A DNA stretch of 9,163 nt from an uncultured Pseudomonadota bacterium. Its GTDB lineage: Bacteria; Pseudomonadota; Gammaproteobacteria; Methylococcales; Methylomonadaceae. This document shows positions 1 through 6,815 of the stretch, piece by piece (the first letter of the stretch is position 1; every line of letters starts with the position of its first letter). The translations under genes were made by a program, and so were the position numbers. Below the pieces are notes generated by a model, which saw nothing but the letters and a program-made list of their open reading frames with translations, ran no database searches and was not told the DNA's origin. The stretch is from positions 1 through 9,163 of the forward strand of contig CAIZCB010000411.1 in assembly GCA_903931355.1 (NCBI GenBank), written 5' to 3'.

Positions 1-274
1 CGCTAACCTGAATGCCGGATTTTGCAGCCATTTGACGCTGCAATTTATCGACGATCATTTTTTCTAATACTTGTTTTCTTAAAACATATTCCGGTGGAAT
101 CGCAACATTACCGCTTCTCAATTTAGCGACAATAGCTGCGACTTCATTATCCAATTCATGCTCTAAAATCACATCTTCTTCAACAACAGCCACGATCCGA
201 TCTAAAACCTCAGCGTGGGATTGAAGACTAAAAGCACTTAAGCAAAGCAATACGGCCAAAAATAATCTATTCAT
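1..274 (-). CDS. surA: SurA, periplasmic peptidyl-prolyl isomerase and OMP chaperone (5' part only)
   Basis: SurA escorts unfolded outer-membrane proteins, LptD among them, through the periplasm to the BAM complex. The window holds only the first 91 codons; the rest, including the parvulin domains, lies beyond the left edge. The ATG at 274-272 opens a clear Sec signal peptide: MNR, a hydrophobic stretch LFLAVLLCLSAF, and a likely cut after SHA at residue 21. The mature start EVLDRIVAVVEEDVI followed by LEHELD is the hallmark SurA N-terminus (LDKVVAVVNNDVVLESDV type). Helical SurA_N sequence follows, including VLRKQVLEKMIVDKLQ around residues 64-79. The start lies 11 bp after the lptD stop, so it is almost certainly co-transcribed with lptD, the usual gammaproteobacterial order. 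Only a weak AGCAG precedes the ATG, so translation may be coupled to lptD. The identity is confident despite truncation. Confidence 0.93.
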   Translation of the reverse strand, partial: MNRLFLAVLLCLSAFSLQSHAEVLDRIVAVVEEDVILEHELDNEVAAIVAKLRSGNVAIPPEYVLRKQVLEKMIVDKLQRQMAAKSGIQVS

Positions 275-285
275 CTGCTGTTAAT

Positions 286-3267
286 TTATTCGTAATAACT
301 GGCTTTGCGATAGCCGTTGAGGTTAGTTTGCAAGAAGGAATCAACGCTATCACCGAAACTGGTGAGGCCTTTGAGTTCTAGCTGGAAGAAAAATGCGGTT
401 TCTGGTTTTAGGCTCGCATCAGTCACATTAACACCTGTTAAATTTTGACTCTGATAACCGTTGATATAGCGACGAGCAATAACACGGAAACGCCAACAGC
501 AATTTTCTTTTTCCAAACCAATAAAACTTTCGGTGGTTCTGTCAAAATTTAAGGAATATTGCCACCGTCCCATGCCATACCATTCATTAAATAAAGGCCA
601 ACGGAATGAAACATCGGTTTGCGAAATAGTCTGCAAAGACTGGTTTTGGGTAACATTTTGATCTTTACGACGATAGCGATAACCAATATCAAATAGCTCA
701 CTAGATTGATTACGAAACTTTAGTACCGCTTGCCCCCGCGATATACTGTTATGCTCAGGATCCCATTGAGCACCAGTCATATACGATAAATTTCTATTTA
801 GCTGACCACTAACCTCACCAATAAAGTTAGATGTTTTACTAACTTTTGGTTGAATATCGTTTGTCAAATAATCTAAATCGACACTTCTATTTTGGAAATA
901 CAAAATCTGCCCTAAACTGACTTTTAGAGGCTCCAAACCAGTTGCCCCGTCAATAAGTCTCGATGTTCCAGCAAGGGTTAACTGATTAGCATCTTGTACT
1001 CTATCGACACTGCTAAATCGATTTTCACGAAACAAACTATAGAAATTAGTATCTAAAATACTAGAATCAAAAAGTGGTATATTATTTTGGTCTTTACGAG
1101 GAATATACAAATAGTACATTCGAGGTTCTAAAGCATGAGTATAAGGTGAATCGCTAAGATTAACTTGCTTCTCAAATGCGGTCCCAGTATCAACCGAAAA
1201 CATTGGCAACATTCTATTAATACTGGATGGCGAACCTTCTGCCTGATTAGTTAATTGATATTGCGTGTATTGCCCGACTACTTTGGGAATGAAAAAGCCA
1301 GCTGTAGATTCCAAAGGCAAACTAATTGAAGGTGCAATATTAATACGTTGCGCATTAGGGCGGATTGGAGAAATAGCAATATTAGGATCAACTGCATGCA
1401 AAGCAGTTGTACGCAAATTTTCTGCAATGGCTTGATCACTATACTGATGATAGAAATAGCTAAACTGATTATCCATACCAATCTTTATTGGCAAGCTTTC
1501 AAAATCATGATTCAGATTTAAATTTATCCTCGGCAATAAATCGTAAGGCATTAACGCTTTATTTTCAGAATAGAATTTATCAACCGATTGATAATGGTAC
1601 ATAGCAGTTGTAAAAGAAATATCTTTTCTACCGTAATTTAAATATGCCGTACTCGGCAAATAACTACTGGATTGAAACCCTAACGCATTATTAAGGTCAT
1701 TGAAATAACGGTTATCTGAAACATAATTCAAATCCATAATAGAATTTAAATTCGACGTCAGCGTTCTTTGATCTTTTAACGAAGCTGAATACCGAGCTTT
1801 ATTGAGAATCTCATCGTTAGGCATATATTCCGCACCAAACGTGCCTTTCGATGAATCAGTCATATAACGGAATTTCTCCCGCAACATTCCGCCACGTTTT
1901 GCTAAATAACGTGGGGTAACAATCAAGTCATAGTTAGGTGCGATATTCCAATAAAACGGCACCGTGGTATCAAAACCATTTCGCTGACTAGCACTAAAGT
2001 TAGGCGCTAACAAACCCGATAAACGTCGGTTATCGGTAGGAAATGATATATATGGTGTGTATAAAATAGGCACGCCTTTAAATTCTAACCAGGCATTTTT
2101 AGCCGAACCCTGTCCTGATTCACGGTTAATTTTTAAGCGTTCAGCATGAGCCATCCAATCTTGGTTGCCTGGAGCACAACTGGTAAACGCCGCTTCGTTG
2201 TAGCGAGTTAAATCTTTGCTATCTCGATAAACAACATCAGCCGAACCTCGTAATGGTGCTTCGCCAGCAATAAATTGTGCTTTTCTTAACCGAGCCTCAT
2301 CTTTATTTAAACTCATTGACGCTGTATCACTTGAAAACGCCAACTGTTGCTCGCTATAAATAACATTGCCTTGCGCATCCATAGTATCGGCACTGGCATC
2401 GTAACTGGCTTGATCAGCCAACATATGCTGATCGGCACGCGTTAAATCAACATTACCGGCAAAACTCATCACATCGCCATCAAAAATCTCCGATGAATCG
2501 GCATTGACAATCGTTTCCGCTGTTTCGCGAGCATTTTGTGATATTGGCTTAACCTTACGTTTCTTAGCGCCCCAAGTTTGGCAGTTTTGCCAAGGATCAC
2601 TATCAAATTCGGCGCGTAAAGTTTGGAAAGTTCGCTCTTGAGCTTGATTGAAAGTTGGGGTTAGAAAATAAGAATTTTGTGCAGTTGAGACAGCTGAGAC
2701 TTGTTTTGCTTCACCCTGGGGATCGGGGCCAACTAAGTTACAATTCCAACTTTTGCTATCACCGCTTTTACAATTCCAGCCAGGCACACCACCAGTACTA
2801 GCAGTATTGGTGGTTGATTCACGATTAGGTAATGGTTTCTTGTCTTCTGCGGCTAGTTTTGATTTTTCGTTAATTTTGATATGTAGCTTTTGAGATTCAT
2901 CGGCTAATTTTTCTGCTAACTTTTCCGATATTTGCGGTTTAGCTTGCTGAATTACAGGCTGTTCAATCGGTTTAACCGGCGCAACTATCGGTTGAGCAAT
3001 GACAGGTTCCAACTTAACCGGTGGAGTCGGTAAATTATTTTGTGGCTGGGCTGCTTGAATAGGCGCTTCTATCACTTTAACTTGTGGCGTTTCAACAGCG
3101 ACAGCAGGCGTTTTTGGAGTTTCTGCAGTAGCAGCTGGGCCTTGATTTAAACAAGTCCATTCGCCATTTTGACTCTGCTCACAATTCCATACAGGACTGC
3201 TGGCGGCATGAGTTGCCCCCGAAAAAAACGATATTGCTAACCAAATTTTTGAAAACCGAAAATTCAT
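286..3267 (-). CDS. lptD: LptD (Imp/OstA), outer-membrane LPS-assembly translocon
   Basis: With lipoprotein LptE, LptD inserts LPS into the outer leaflet of the outer membrane. The 993-residue product starts with a Sec signal peptide (residues 1 to about 21, ending ATHA). Next comes a long N-terminal extension: a Trp/Cys motif (27-44), a Pro/Gln/Val/Ala-rich stretch (about 45-105), a Lys/Glu-rich stretch (about 110-150), and a second Trp/Cys motif (164-181). The periplasmic OstA/LptA-like beta-jellyroll spans about 245-390, with the conserved TSC.PGNQDW at 362-371. The C-terminal beta-barrel domain runs from about 400 to the end. The adjacent cysteines C923-C924 in ENCCWRFR match the C724-C725 pair of the E. 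coli protein, and C364 matches its C173, so the inter-domain disulfides can form. It is longer than the E. coli (about 784) and Pseudomonas (about 924) proteins. The ATG has no good Shine-Dalgarno, but the signal peptide supports this start. It heads an lptD-surA operon and is divergent from amgK. Confidence 0.97.
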   Translation of the reverse strand: MNFRFSKIWLAISFFSGATHAASSPVWNCEQSQNGEWTCLNQGPAATAETPKTPAVAVETPQVKVIEAPIQAAQPQNNLPTPPVKLEPVIAQPIVAPVKPIEQPVIQQAKPQISEKLAEKLADESQKLHIKINEKSKLAAEDKKPLPNRESTTNTASTGGVPGWNCKSGDSKSWNCNLVGPDPQGEAKQVSAVSTAQNSYFLTPTFNQAQERTFQTLRAEFDSDPWQNCQTWGAKKRKVKPISQNARETAETIVNADSSEIFDGDVMSFAGNVDLTRADQHMLADQASYDASADTMDAQGNVIYSEQQLAFSSDTASMSLNKDEARLRKAQFIAGEAPLRGSADVVYRDSKDLTRYNEAAFTSCAPGNQDWMAHAERLKINRESGQGSAKNAWLEFKGVPILYTPYISFPTDNRRLSGLLAPNFSASQRNGFDTTVPFYWNIAPNYDLIVTPRYLAKRGGMLREKFRYMTDSSKGTFGAEYMPNDEILNKARYSASLKDQRTLTSNLNSIMDLNYVSDNRYFNDLNNALGFQSSSYLPSTAYLNYGRKDISFTTAMYHYQSVDKFYSENKALMPYDLLPRINLNLNHDFESLPIKIGMDNQFSYFYHQYSDQAIAENLRTTALHAVDPNIAISPIRPNAQRINIAPSISLPLESTAGFFIPKVVGQYTQYQLTNQAEGSPSSINRMLPMFSVDTGTAFEKQVNLSDSPYTHALEPRMYYLYIPRKDQNNIPLFDSSILDTNFYSLFRENRFSSVDRVQDANQLTLAGTSRLIDGATGLEPLKVSLGQILYFQNRSVDLDYLTNDIQPKVSKTSNFIGEVSGQLNRNLSYMTGAQWDPEHNSISRGQAVLKFRNQSSELFDIGYRYRRKDQNVTQNQSLQTISQTDVSFRWPLFNEWYGMGRWQYSLNFDRTTESFIGLEKENCCWRFRVIARRYINGYQSQNLTGVNVTDASLKPETAFFFQLELKGLTSFGDSVDSFLQTNLNGYRKASYYE

Positions 3268-3361
3268 ATCTGAGAGAAGGCGGCTAAATTAACTTAGCAG
3301 ATTGGAAATCGAATAAAATATCGGCATATTTTACCTTAGGTTGACTGGCAAATAATAAATA
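3268..3361. promoter_or_regulatory. Divergent lptD / amgK promoter region
   Basis: The 94-bp AT-rich gap must carry promoters for both divergent operons. On the plus strand a weak sigma70-like pair is visible: TTGGAA (3302-3307), a 17-bp spacer and CATATT (3325-3330), each matching consensus at 4 of 6 positions. This would start amgK RNA near 3337. On the minus strand TAAAAT (3333-3328) is a 5-of-6 -10 candidate for lptD, without a convincing -35. The two would overlap, so mutual interference is possible. I found no sigmaE-type GGAACTT/TCTGA pair. All of this is inference from short motifs. Confidence 0.35.
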
Positions 3362-4363
3362 ATGTACTCCTCTGATACCGACTCGCGAATATTAGCCCTT
3401 AGCAATTGGCTAAAAACCCAAATTAAGCTTGATATTCAAAGCCTTGAACCGGCCTCTAGCGATGCCAGTTTTCGACGTTATTTTCGAGTCATTCACGCCA
3501 AAGGTCGCCATATCATTATGGACGCACCACCCGACAAGGAAAATACCGAACCATTCATTCGGATTGCCAAGCTATTTGCCAACGCCGATCTCCATGTTCC
3601 CTCCATTGAAGCAATCAATAGCGACCAAGGTTTTTTGATGCTGGAAGATTTGGGTAGCACTTGCTTGCTCGATGCAATCAATCCAAGTAATGCAGATCAC
3701 ATTTACCAACCAGCCTTAGACAGCTTGTTTCAATTACAGACCAATGTTGCCGTTGAGAACTGTGGTTTGAATCAGTACGACCAGCCATTATTAGAGCGTG
3801 AACTGGGAATTTTCTCCGAGTGGTTTTTAGATAAATTACTGGGCATCAATCTTCCTGAAGCCATAAAAACTCAATTGCACAACTTACTGATAGCCTCGGC
3901 ACTTGATCAGCCGCAAGTTTGCGTGCATCGCGATTTCCATTCACGCAACTTAATGATTTTGGATAGCAATTCACTGGGGATTATTGATTTCCAAGATGCG
4001 GTAATCGGCCCGATTAGCTATGACTTAGTGTCTTTGCTCCGCGATTGTTATATCCAATGGCCAATGCAACAAGTTGAACAATGGACTCATACTTACTATC
4101 AACGCTTATTGTCGGCCAATTTGGTGAGTGTCGAATTTGCCCAATTCAAACGCTGGTTCGATTTAATGGGCTTACAACGCCATTTAAAAGCCGTCGGTAT
4201 TTTTGCCCGTTTACATTTACGTGACGGCAAATCCAATTATTTAGCCGATATTCCTCGCACCCTGAGCTACGTCAGCGAAGTCAGCAAAAGCTATCCAGAA
4301 CTATCCGCTTTTAGCCAATTCCTAGAAACCACTATTTTGCCAGTCTATCCAAGCAAACTATGA
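3362..4363 (+). CDS. amgK: AmgK, anomeric MurNAc/GlcNAc sugar kinase
   Basis: AmgK is a cytosolic ATP-dependent kinase that phosphorylates recycled MurNAc (and GlcNAc) at C1, giving the substrate for MurU. This route supplies UDP-MurNAc without MurA and is linked to intrinsic fosfomycin tolerance in pseudomonads. The 333-residue protein has the aminoglycoside-phosphotransferase fold: an N-terminal LEPASSDASFRRYFRV (28-43) typical of this family; FLMLEDLG (91-98) at the hinge; the catalytic loop VHRDFHSRN (188-196) with D191 as the presumed base and N196 as metal ligand; and the metal-binding IDFQDA (208-213) with D209, followed by GPISYDLVSLL. The length fits the family. The ATG has no recognisable Shine-Dalgarno nearby and no alternative start codon lies close downstream. 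Its stop overlaps murU by 4 bp (ATGA), which supports the paired function and translational coupling. An annotation as a generic phosphotransferase is possible, but the murU neighbour makes AmgK the best name. Confidence 0.92.
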   Translation: MYSSDTDSRILALSNWLKTQIKLDIQSLEPASSDASFRRYFRVIHAKGRHIIMDAPPDKENTEPFIRIAKLFANADLHVPSIEAINSDQGFLMLEDLGSTCLLDAINPSNADHIYQPALDSLFQLQTNVAVENCGLNQYDQPLLERELGIFSEWFLDKLLGINLPEAIKTQLHNLLIASALDQPQVCVHRDFHSRNLMILDSNSLGIIDFQDAVIGPISYDLVSLLRDCYIQWPMQQVEQWTHTYYQRLLSANLVSVEFAQFKRWFDLMGLQRHLKAVGIFARLHLRDGKSNYLADIPRTLSYVSEVSKSYPELSAFSQFLETTILPVYPSKL

Positions 4364-5025
4364 AAGCCATGATTTTAGCCGCCGGTCGTGGTGAGCGAAT
4401 GCAGCCGCTGACCGACATCACCCCAAAACCGTTATTAAAAGTCGCTGGCAAACCACTGATTGAATATTGCATCGAAAATTTAGTCGCAGCAGGATTTACC
4501 CAGTTAGTGATCAACCTCTCCCACCTCGGCCAACAAATCCAAGATTATTGTGGTGACGGTAGCCAATGGGGTGCTGAAATCAGCTATTCCGATGAAGGCG
4601 AAACCGCATTAGAAACTGCAGGCGGCATTGCTTATGCCCTGCCCTTACTCGGCAACCAGCCATTTTTAGTGATTAACGCCGACATCATCTGCGACTATCC
4701 TTTGGCTGGGCTAAAGAGCAAAAGCTTCGATTTAGCGCATTTGGTTTTAATCGACAATCCGCCACACCATCCTCAAGGCGATTTCAGCTTAAACCAGCAT
4801 TTACTCAGCGAAATTGGTGACGAAAAATTCACCTTTAGCGGGATAGGCATTTATCACCCTGATTTATTCAAAGAGATTGCCGTTGGCCCTTTGAAATTAA
4901 GACCAGTGTTAAATCAAGCCATGCAAGAAAAGCGGATTAGCGGGGAAAAATTTGATGGTTTGTGGATGGATATTGGCACGCCAGAGCGTTTGAAGGAAAT
5001 TGAAGCGGTTTTATTAGCCAATTAA
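4360..5025 (+). CDS. murU: MurU, N-acetylmuramate alpha-1-phosphate uridylyltransferase
   Basis: MurU joins UTP and MurNAc-1-phosphate (made by AmgK) to form UDP-MurNAc and pyrophosphate, the last step of the cytosolic peptidoglycan-recycling shortcut. The 221-residue size agrees with characterised MurU (about 223). The nucleotidyltransferase signature MKAMILAAGRGERMQPLT (1-18) is intact, followed by PKPLL (22-26) for the phosphates. LETAGGI (84-90) contacts the nucleotide. NAD (106-108) places the Mg-binding D108, and WMDIGTPERL (202-211) holds the second metal aspartate D204. It lacks the C-terminal extension found in larger sugar-1-phosphate uridylyltransferases such as GlmU. The ATG overlaps the amgK stop. 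A MupP phosphatase gene, also needed in the Pseudomonas route, is not in this window. GlcNAc/mannose-1-phosphate transferases are related, but the context decides in favour of MurU. Confidence 0.93.
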   Translation: MKAMILAAGRGERMQPLTDITPKPLLKVAGKPLIEYCIENLVAAGFTQLVINLSHLGQQIQDYCGDGSQWGAEISYSDEGETALETAGGIAYALPLLGNQPFLVINADIICDYPLAGLKSKSFDLAHLVLIDNPPHHPQGDFSLNQHLLSEIGDEKFTFSGIGIYHPDLFKEIAVGPLKLRPVLNQAMQEKRISGEKFDGLWMDIGTPERLKEIEAVLLAN

Positions 5026-5054
5026 AGCTACCTGCTTTACACAGGTAGCTTTAA
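5022..5054. terminator. Bidirectional hairpin between murU and pilin gene
   Basis: A perfect 13-bp inverted repeat, TTAAAGCTACCTG / CAGGTAGCTTTAA, is separated by a 7-base loop (CTTTACA). The left arm overlaps the murU stop codon (5023-5025), and the structure ends 11 bp before the pilin stop. Short T runs occur on both strands inside and after the stem, so it can serve both convergent genes. The U tract is weak, so termination strength is uncertain. Confidence 0.8.
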
Positions 5055-5065
5055 AACAGCACTAA

Positions 5066-5515
5066 TTAAGGATTACTAGCAGCTGCAGTACACGTAACTG
5101 GTCTAACTGCATCAGCTAAATTAGATGAACAAGCCCACGCCCCATCAGCTGATGTATAGGTAAATGTGACGGTTTTATCGGCAACTTTAGGATTGATAGC
5201 CGCTGAAGCGCTTGCAAAAGTCGCTACCAAAGTACAACTAGCTGCAGCACCAGTAGCATCGATTTTAGACACATATTTACCCGATCTAACCGCACCATCC
5301 AAGATCAGACAGCCTTTTTCAGAACCCGCTTCGCTAACGCTTAAACCAATTGGAGTTTTCAAACCATCCAATAAAGACATCGCCTCAGCCACCTGCGCTT
5401 TAGCCACATAATCCTGATAAGCCGGAATGCCGATTGCAGCTAAAACACCAATAATAGCCACTACGATCATTAATTCGATTAAGGTAAAACCTTGCTTTAA
5501 TTTTTGTGTATTCAT
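5066..5515 (-). CDS. pilA: Type IV major-type pilin (PilA/PilE family)
   Basis: This is a structural subunit of type IV pili, exported through the inner membrane and polymerised by the Pil machinery. The 149-residue precursor has a short basic leader MNTQKLKQG, then [20 protein letters not shown]. PilD would cleave after G9 and methylate F10, and the essential Glu lies at position 5 of the mature protein. The hydrophobic helix continues to about residue 30, followed by [15 protein letters not shown]. The C-terminal globular part has four cysteines (C69, C94, C129, C142). C129-C142 resembles the conserved D-region loop; C69-C94 would be a second pair. A good Shine-Dalgarno (AAGGA) lies 5 bases before the ATG. 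The gene stands alone, between the murU terminator and a divergent rubredoxin gene, with no pil assembly gene nearby. The family is certain. Whether this is the main pilin or a paralogue is not decidable here. Confidence 0.93.
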   Translation of the reverse strand: MNTQKLKQGFTLIELMIVVAIIGVLAAIGIPAYQDYVAKAQVAEAMSLLDGLKTPIGLSVSEAGSEKGCLILDGAVRSGKYVSKIDATGAAASCTLVATFASASAAINPKVADKTVTFTYTSADGAWACSSNLADAVRPVTCTAAASNP

Positions 5516-5696
5516 TGTATTCCTTGAGTTTTTTCCTGTTTACGACGATCTAAGCTTAGCAGATTATTTTAAAAACGACCCCTAGCCGCTTATTTACCGC
5601 GCTTTACTCTACAATATTCATGGTTTTTTCGTCCATAGGCTTGGGCTAAAATGCCTTTCGCTTTGTTAAACCATTCCAACATATTGAGGATACAAG
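5516..5696. promoter_or_regulatory. Divergent pilin / rubredoxin promoter region
   Basis: This 181-bp gap carries no gene I can support. Toward rubredoxin, TAAAAT (5647-5652) is a 5-of-6 -10 match, with a weak T-rich -35 (5624-5629) at 17-bp spacing; this would give a leader of about 40 bases. Toward the pilin, TAAAAT (5571-5566) is a possible -10 without a clear -35. I see no sigma54 TGGC-N8-TGC type element, although many pilA genes have one. A 10-bp perfect palindrome CTAAGCTTAG (5550-5559) lies 34 bases upstream of the pilin ATG and could be an operator. Confidence 0.35.
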
Positions 5697-5867
5697 ATGG
5701 CTGAATACAGAAAGTACAAATGCAAAACCTGTGGTCATATCTATGACGAGCAACTCGGCGACCCAAGAAGCGGTATCGCACCAGGTACACGCTGGGAAGA
5801 TGTGCCAGAAGATTGGGAATGCCCAAGATGTGGCGCGGTTAAATCAATGTTTAACCTAATGCGTTAA
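5697..5867 (+). CDS. Rubredoxin
   Basis: Rubredoxin is a small cytosolic electron carrier with a single iron bound by four cysteines. Partners can include rubredoxin reductase, alkane hydroxylase or oxygen/peroxide-detoxifying enzymes; none is nearby. The 56-residue protein begins [18 protein letters not shown]. It has both knuckles: C9-x2-C12-G and C42-P-x-C45-G. It also has the [20 protein letters not shown] core that connects them, with the typical aromatic residues Y4, Y7, Y16, W33 and W40. The ending after the second knuckle, [10 protein letters not shown], differs from the usual acidic DF-type tail. A good Shine-Dalgarno (GAGGA) stands 6 bases before the ATG. The gene is monocistronic: divergent from the pilin and closed by a strong terminator 14 bases after the stop. 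Rubredoxin-type identity is secure; the physiological partner is unknown. Confidence 0.95.
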   Translation: MAEYRKYKCKTCGHIYDEQLGDPRSGIAPGTRWEDVPEDWECPRCGAVKSMFNLMR

Positions 5868-5881
5868 TGATTTAAAGTCAC

Positions 5882-5910
5882 AAAAAAGGGCGCTGATTGC
5901 GCCCTTTTTT
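5882..5910. terminator. Strong bidirectional rho-independent terminator
   Basis: A perfect 12-bp stem, AAAAAAGGGCGC / GCGCCCTTTTTT, has a 5-base loop (TGATT) and six T residues on each strand. It lies between the convergent rubredoxin gene and the J-domain/Sel1 gene, 14 and 18 bases from their stops, and should terminate both. Confidence 0.93.
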
Positions 5911-5928
5911 ATTTGAATCGATAAGCAA

Positions 5929-6777
5929 TCACCAAACGACACCTAGCTGTTTAAGCTCATCTTGCGCTGAGTGATTACCTTGCAAAGCCGCTTTTCTGTA
6001 CCACACCACCGCTTGCTGCTGATCTTCCACAACACCATCACCATTGGCGTAGATAAAACCAATCAAATACTGCGCATTGCTATTGCCCTGTTCCGCTGAC
6101 TGTTGCAACCAAATCAAAGCATCTTGATAATTCTGCTCAACACCAAACCCCGCATAAAAACATAATCCCAAGCGAAATTGTGCATCGTGATTGGCTTGTT
6201 CGGCGGCTTTGCGAAACCAGATAAAAGCTTTGATTTCGTTATCTTCAACACCAATACCATTGGCATACATAAACCCCAATACCGTTTGTGCATTGGGATT
6301 ACCGTAATCTGCCGCTTTACGAAAATAACTAAAGGCTTCAGTAAAACTTTGCTGTAAGCCATTACCATTAAAATATCGCTTACCCAATTCCATTTGTGCA
6401 TCAATATCGCCTTGTTTTACCAAGCCGCGCAATTGGCTTTCGCTCATTGTGGCTAACACAGCCGCATTATCCGATGCCATCGGCAAGGCCAATGATTGAA
6501 AATCAAACACTGGCATTCTGTGCGGTTTGACTGGTGTTTGCGGCTTAGCTTGTTTAGGCGTAACTCCACGACTTTGATCATATTCAGCACGCGATTCGGG
6601 ATTAGATAACACCCGATACGCTTCTAAAATATCTTTAGTTTTTTGGGTAGCTTCGTGTTTATCGCCTTCGTATCGATCAGGATGATAAATGTGAATCAAG
6701 GCTTTATAAGCCGCTTTGATCACCACATCTTCGGCGCTATCGATAATGGCTAAAATTTGGTAATAATCTTTTTGCAT
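5929..6777 (-). CDS. J-domain protein with Sel1-like repeats
   Basis: The predicted protein is a cytosolic co-chaperone-like adaptor of 282 residues: an N-terminal J domain (about 1-68) and four clean 36-residue Sel1/TPR-like repeats (123-158, 159-194, 195-230, 231-266), ending in a fragment of a fifth (267-282). The J domain starts MQKDYYQIL, has the essential HPD at 32-34 and ends LSNPESRAEYD, so it should stimulate an Hsp70 ATPase. No G/F-rich region, zinc-finger or DnaJ C-terminal domain is present; a Pro/Lys-rich linker (about 71-90) joins the two parts. Sel1 repeats usually bind protein partners. No signal peptide or membrane helix is visible. The first ATG, at 6777, is chosen because it begins exactly at the J domain; an in-frame TTG at 6825 would add 16 residues that do not resemble the family. 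Neither start has a good Shine-Dalgarno. It sits alone between two terminators. Substrate and process are unknown. Confidence 0.9.
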   Translation of the reverse strand: MQKDYYQILAIIDSAEDVVIKAAYKALIHIYHPDRYEGDKHEATQKTKDILEAYRVLSNPESRAEYDQSRGVTPKQAKPQTPVKPHRMPVFDFQSLALPMASDNAAVLATMSESQLRGLVKQGDIDAQMELGKRYFNGNGLQQSFTEAFSYFRKAADYGNPNAQTVLGFMYANGIGVEDNEIKAFIWFRKAAEQANHDAQFRLGLCFYAGFGVEQNYQDALIWLQQSAEQGNSNAQYLIGFIYANGDGVVEDQQQAVVWYRKAALQGNHSAQDELKQLGVVW

Positions 6778-6815
6778 TTGAACAAGTTGGAAATCGGTGT
6801 TTGCAATCGCTATTG

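Noticed and set aside
1278..1481. 67-codon hydrophobic open frame on the minus strand
   Set aside because: Out-of-frame shadow within the lptD barrel; the hydrophobicity comes from reading beta-strand codons in another frame.
3268..3361. SigmaE-type promoter before lptD
   Set aside because: lptD is a sigmaE target in E. coli, but no GGAACTT-like -35 lies 16 bp upstream of the TCTGC in this gap.
5166..5411. 81-codon open frame on the plus strand inside the pilin gene
   Set aside because: Antisense shadow of a clear pilin; no ribosome-binding site or recognisable product.
5516..5640. Sigma54 promoter before the pilin
   Set aside because: Many pilA genes use one, but no GG/GC elements at the required 10-bp spacing were found on the minus strand.
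5590..5826. 78-codon open frame on the minus strand
   Set aside because: It lies antisense to rubredoxin and has no family resemblance; the plus-strand rubredoxin has a ribosome-binding site and both CxxC knuckles.
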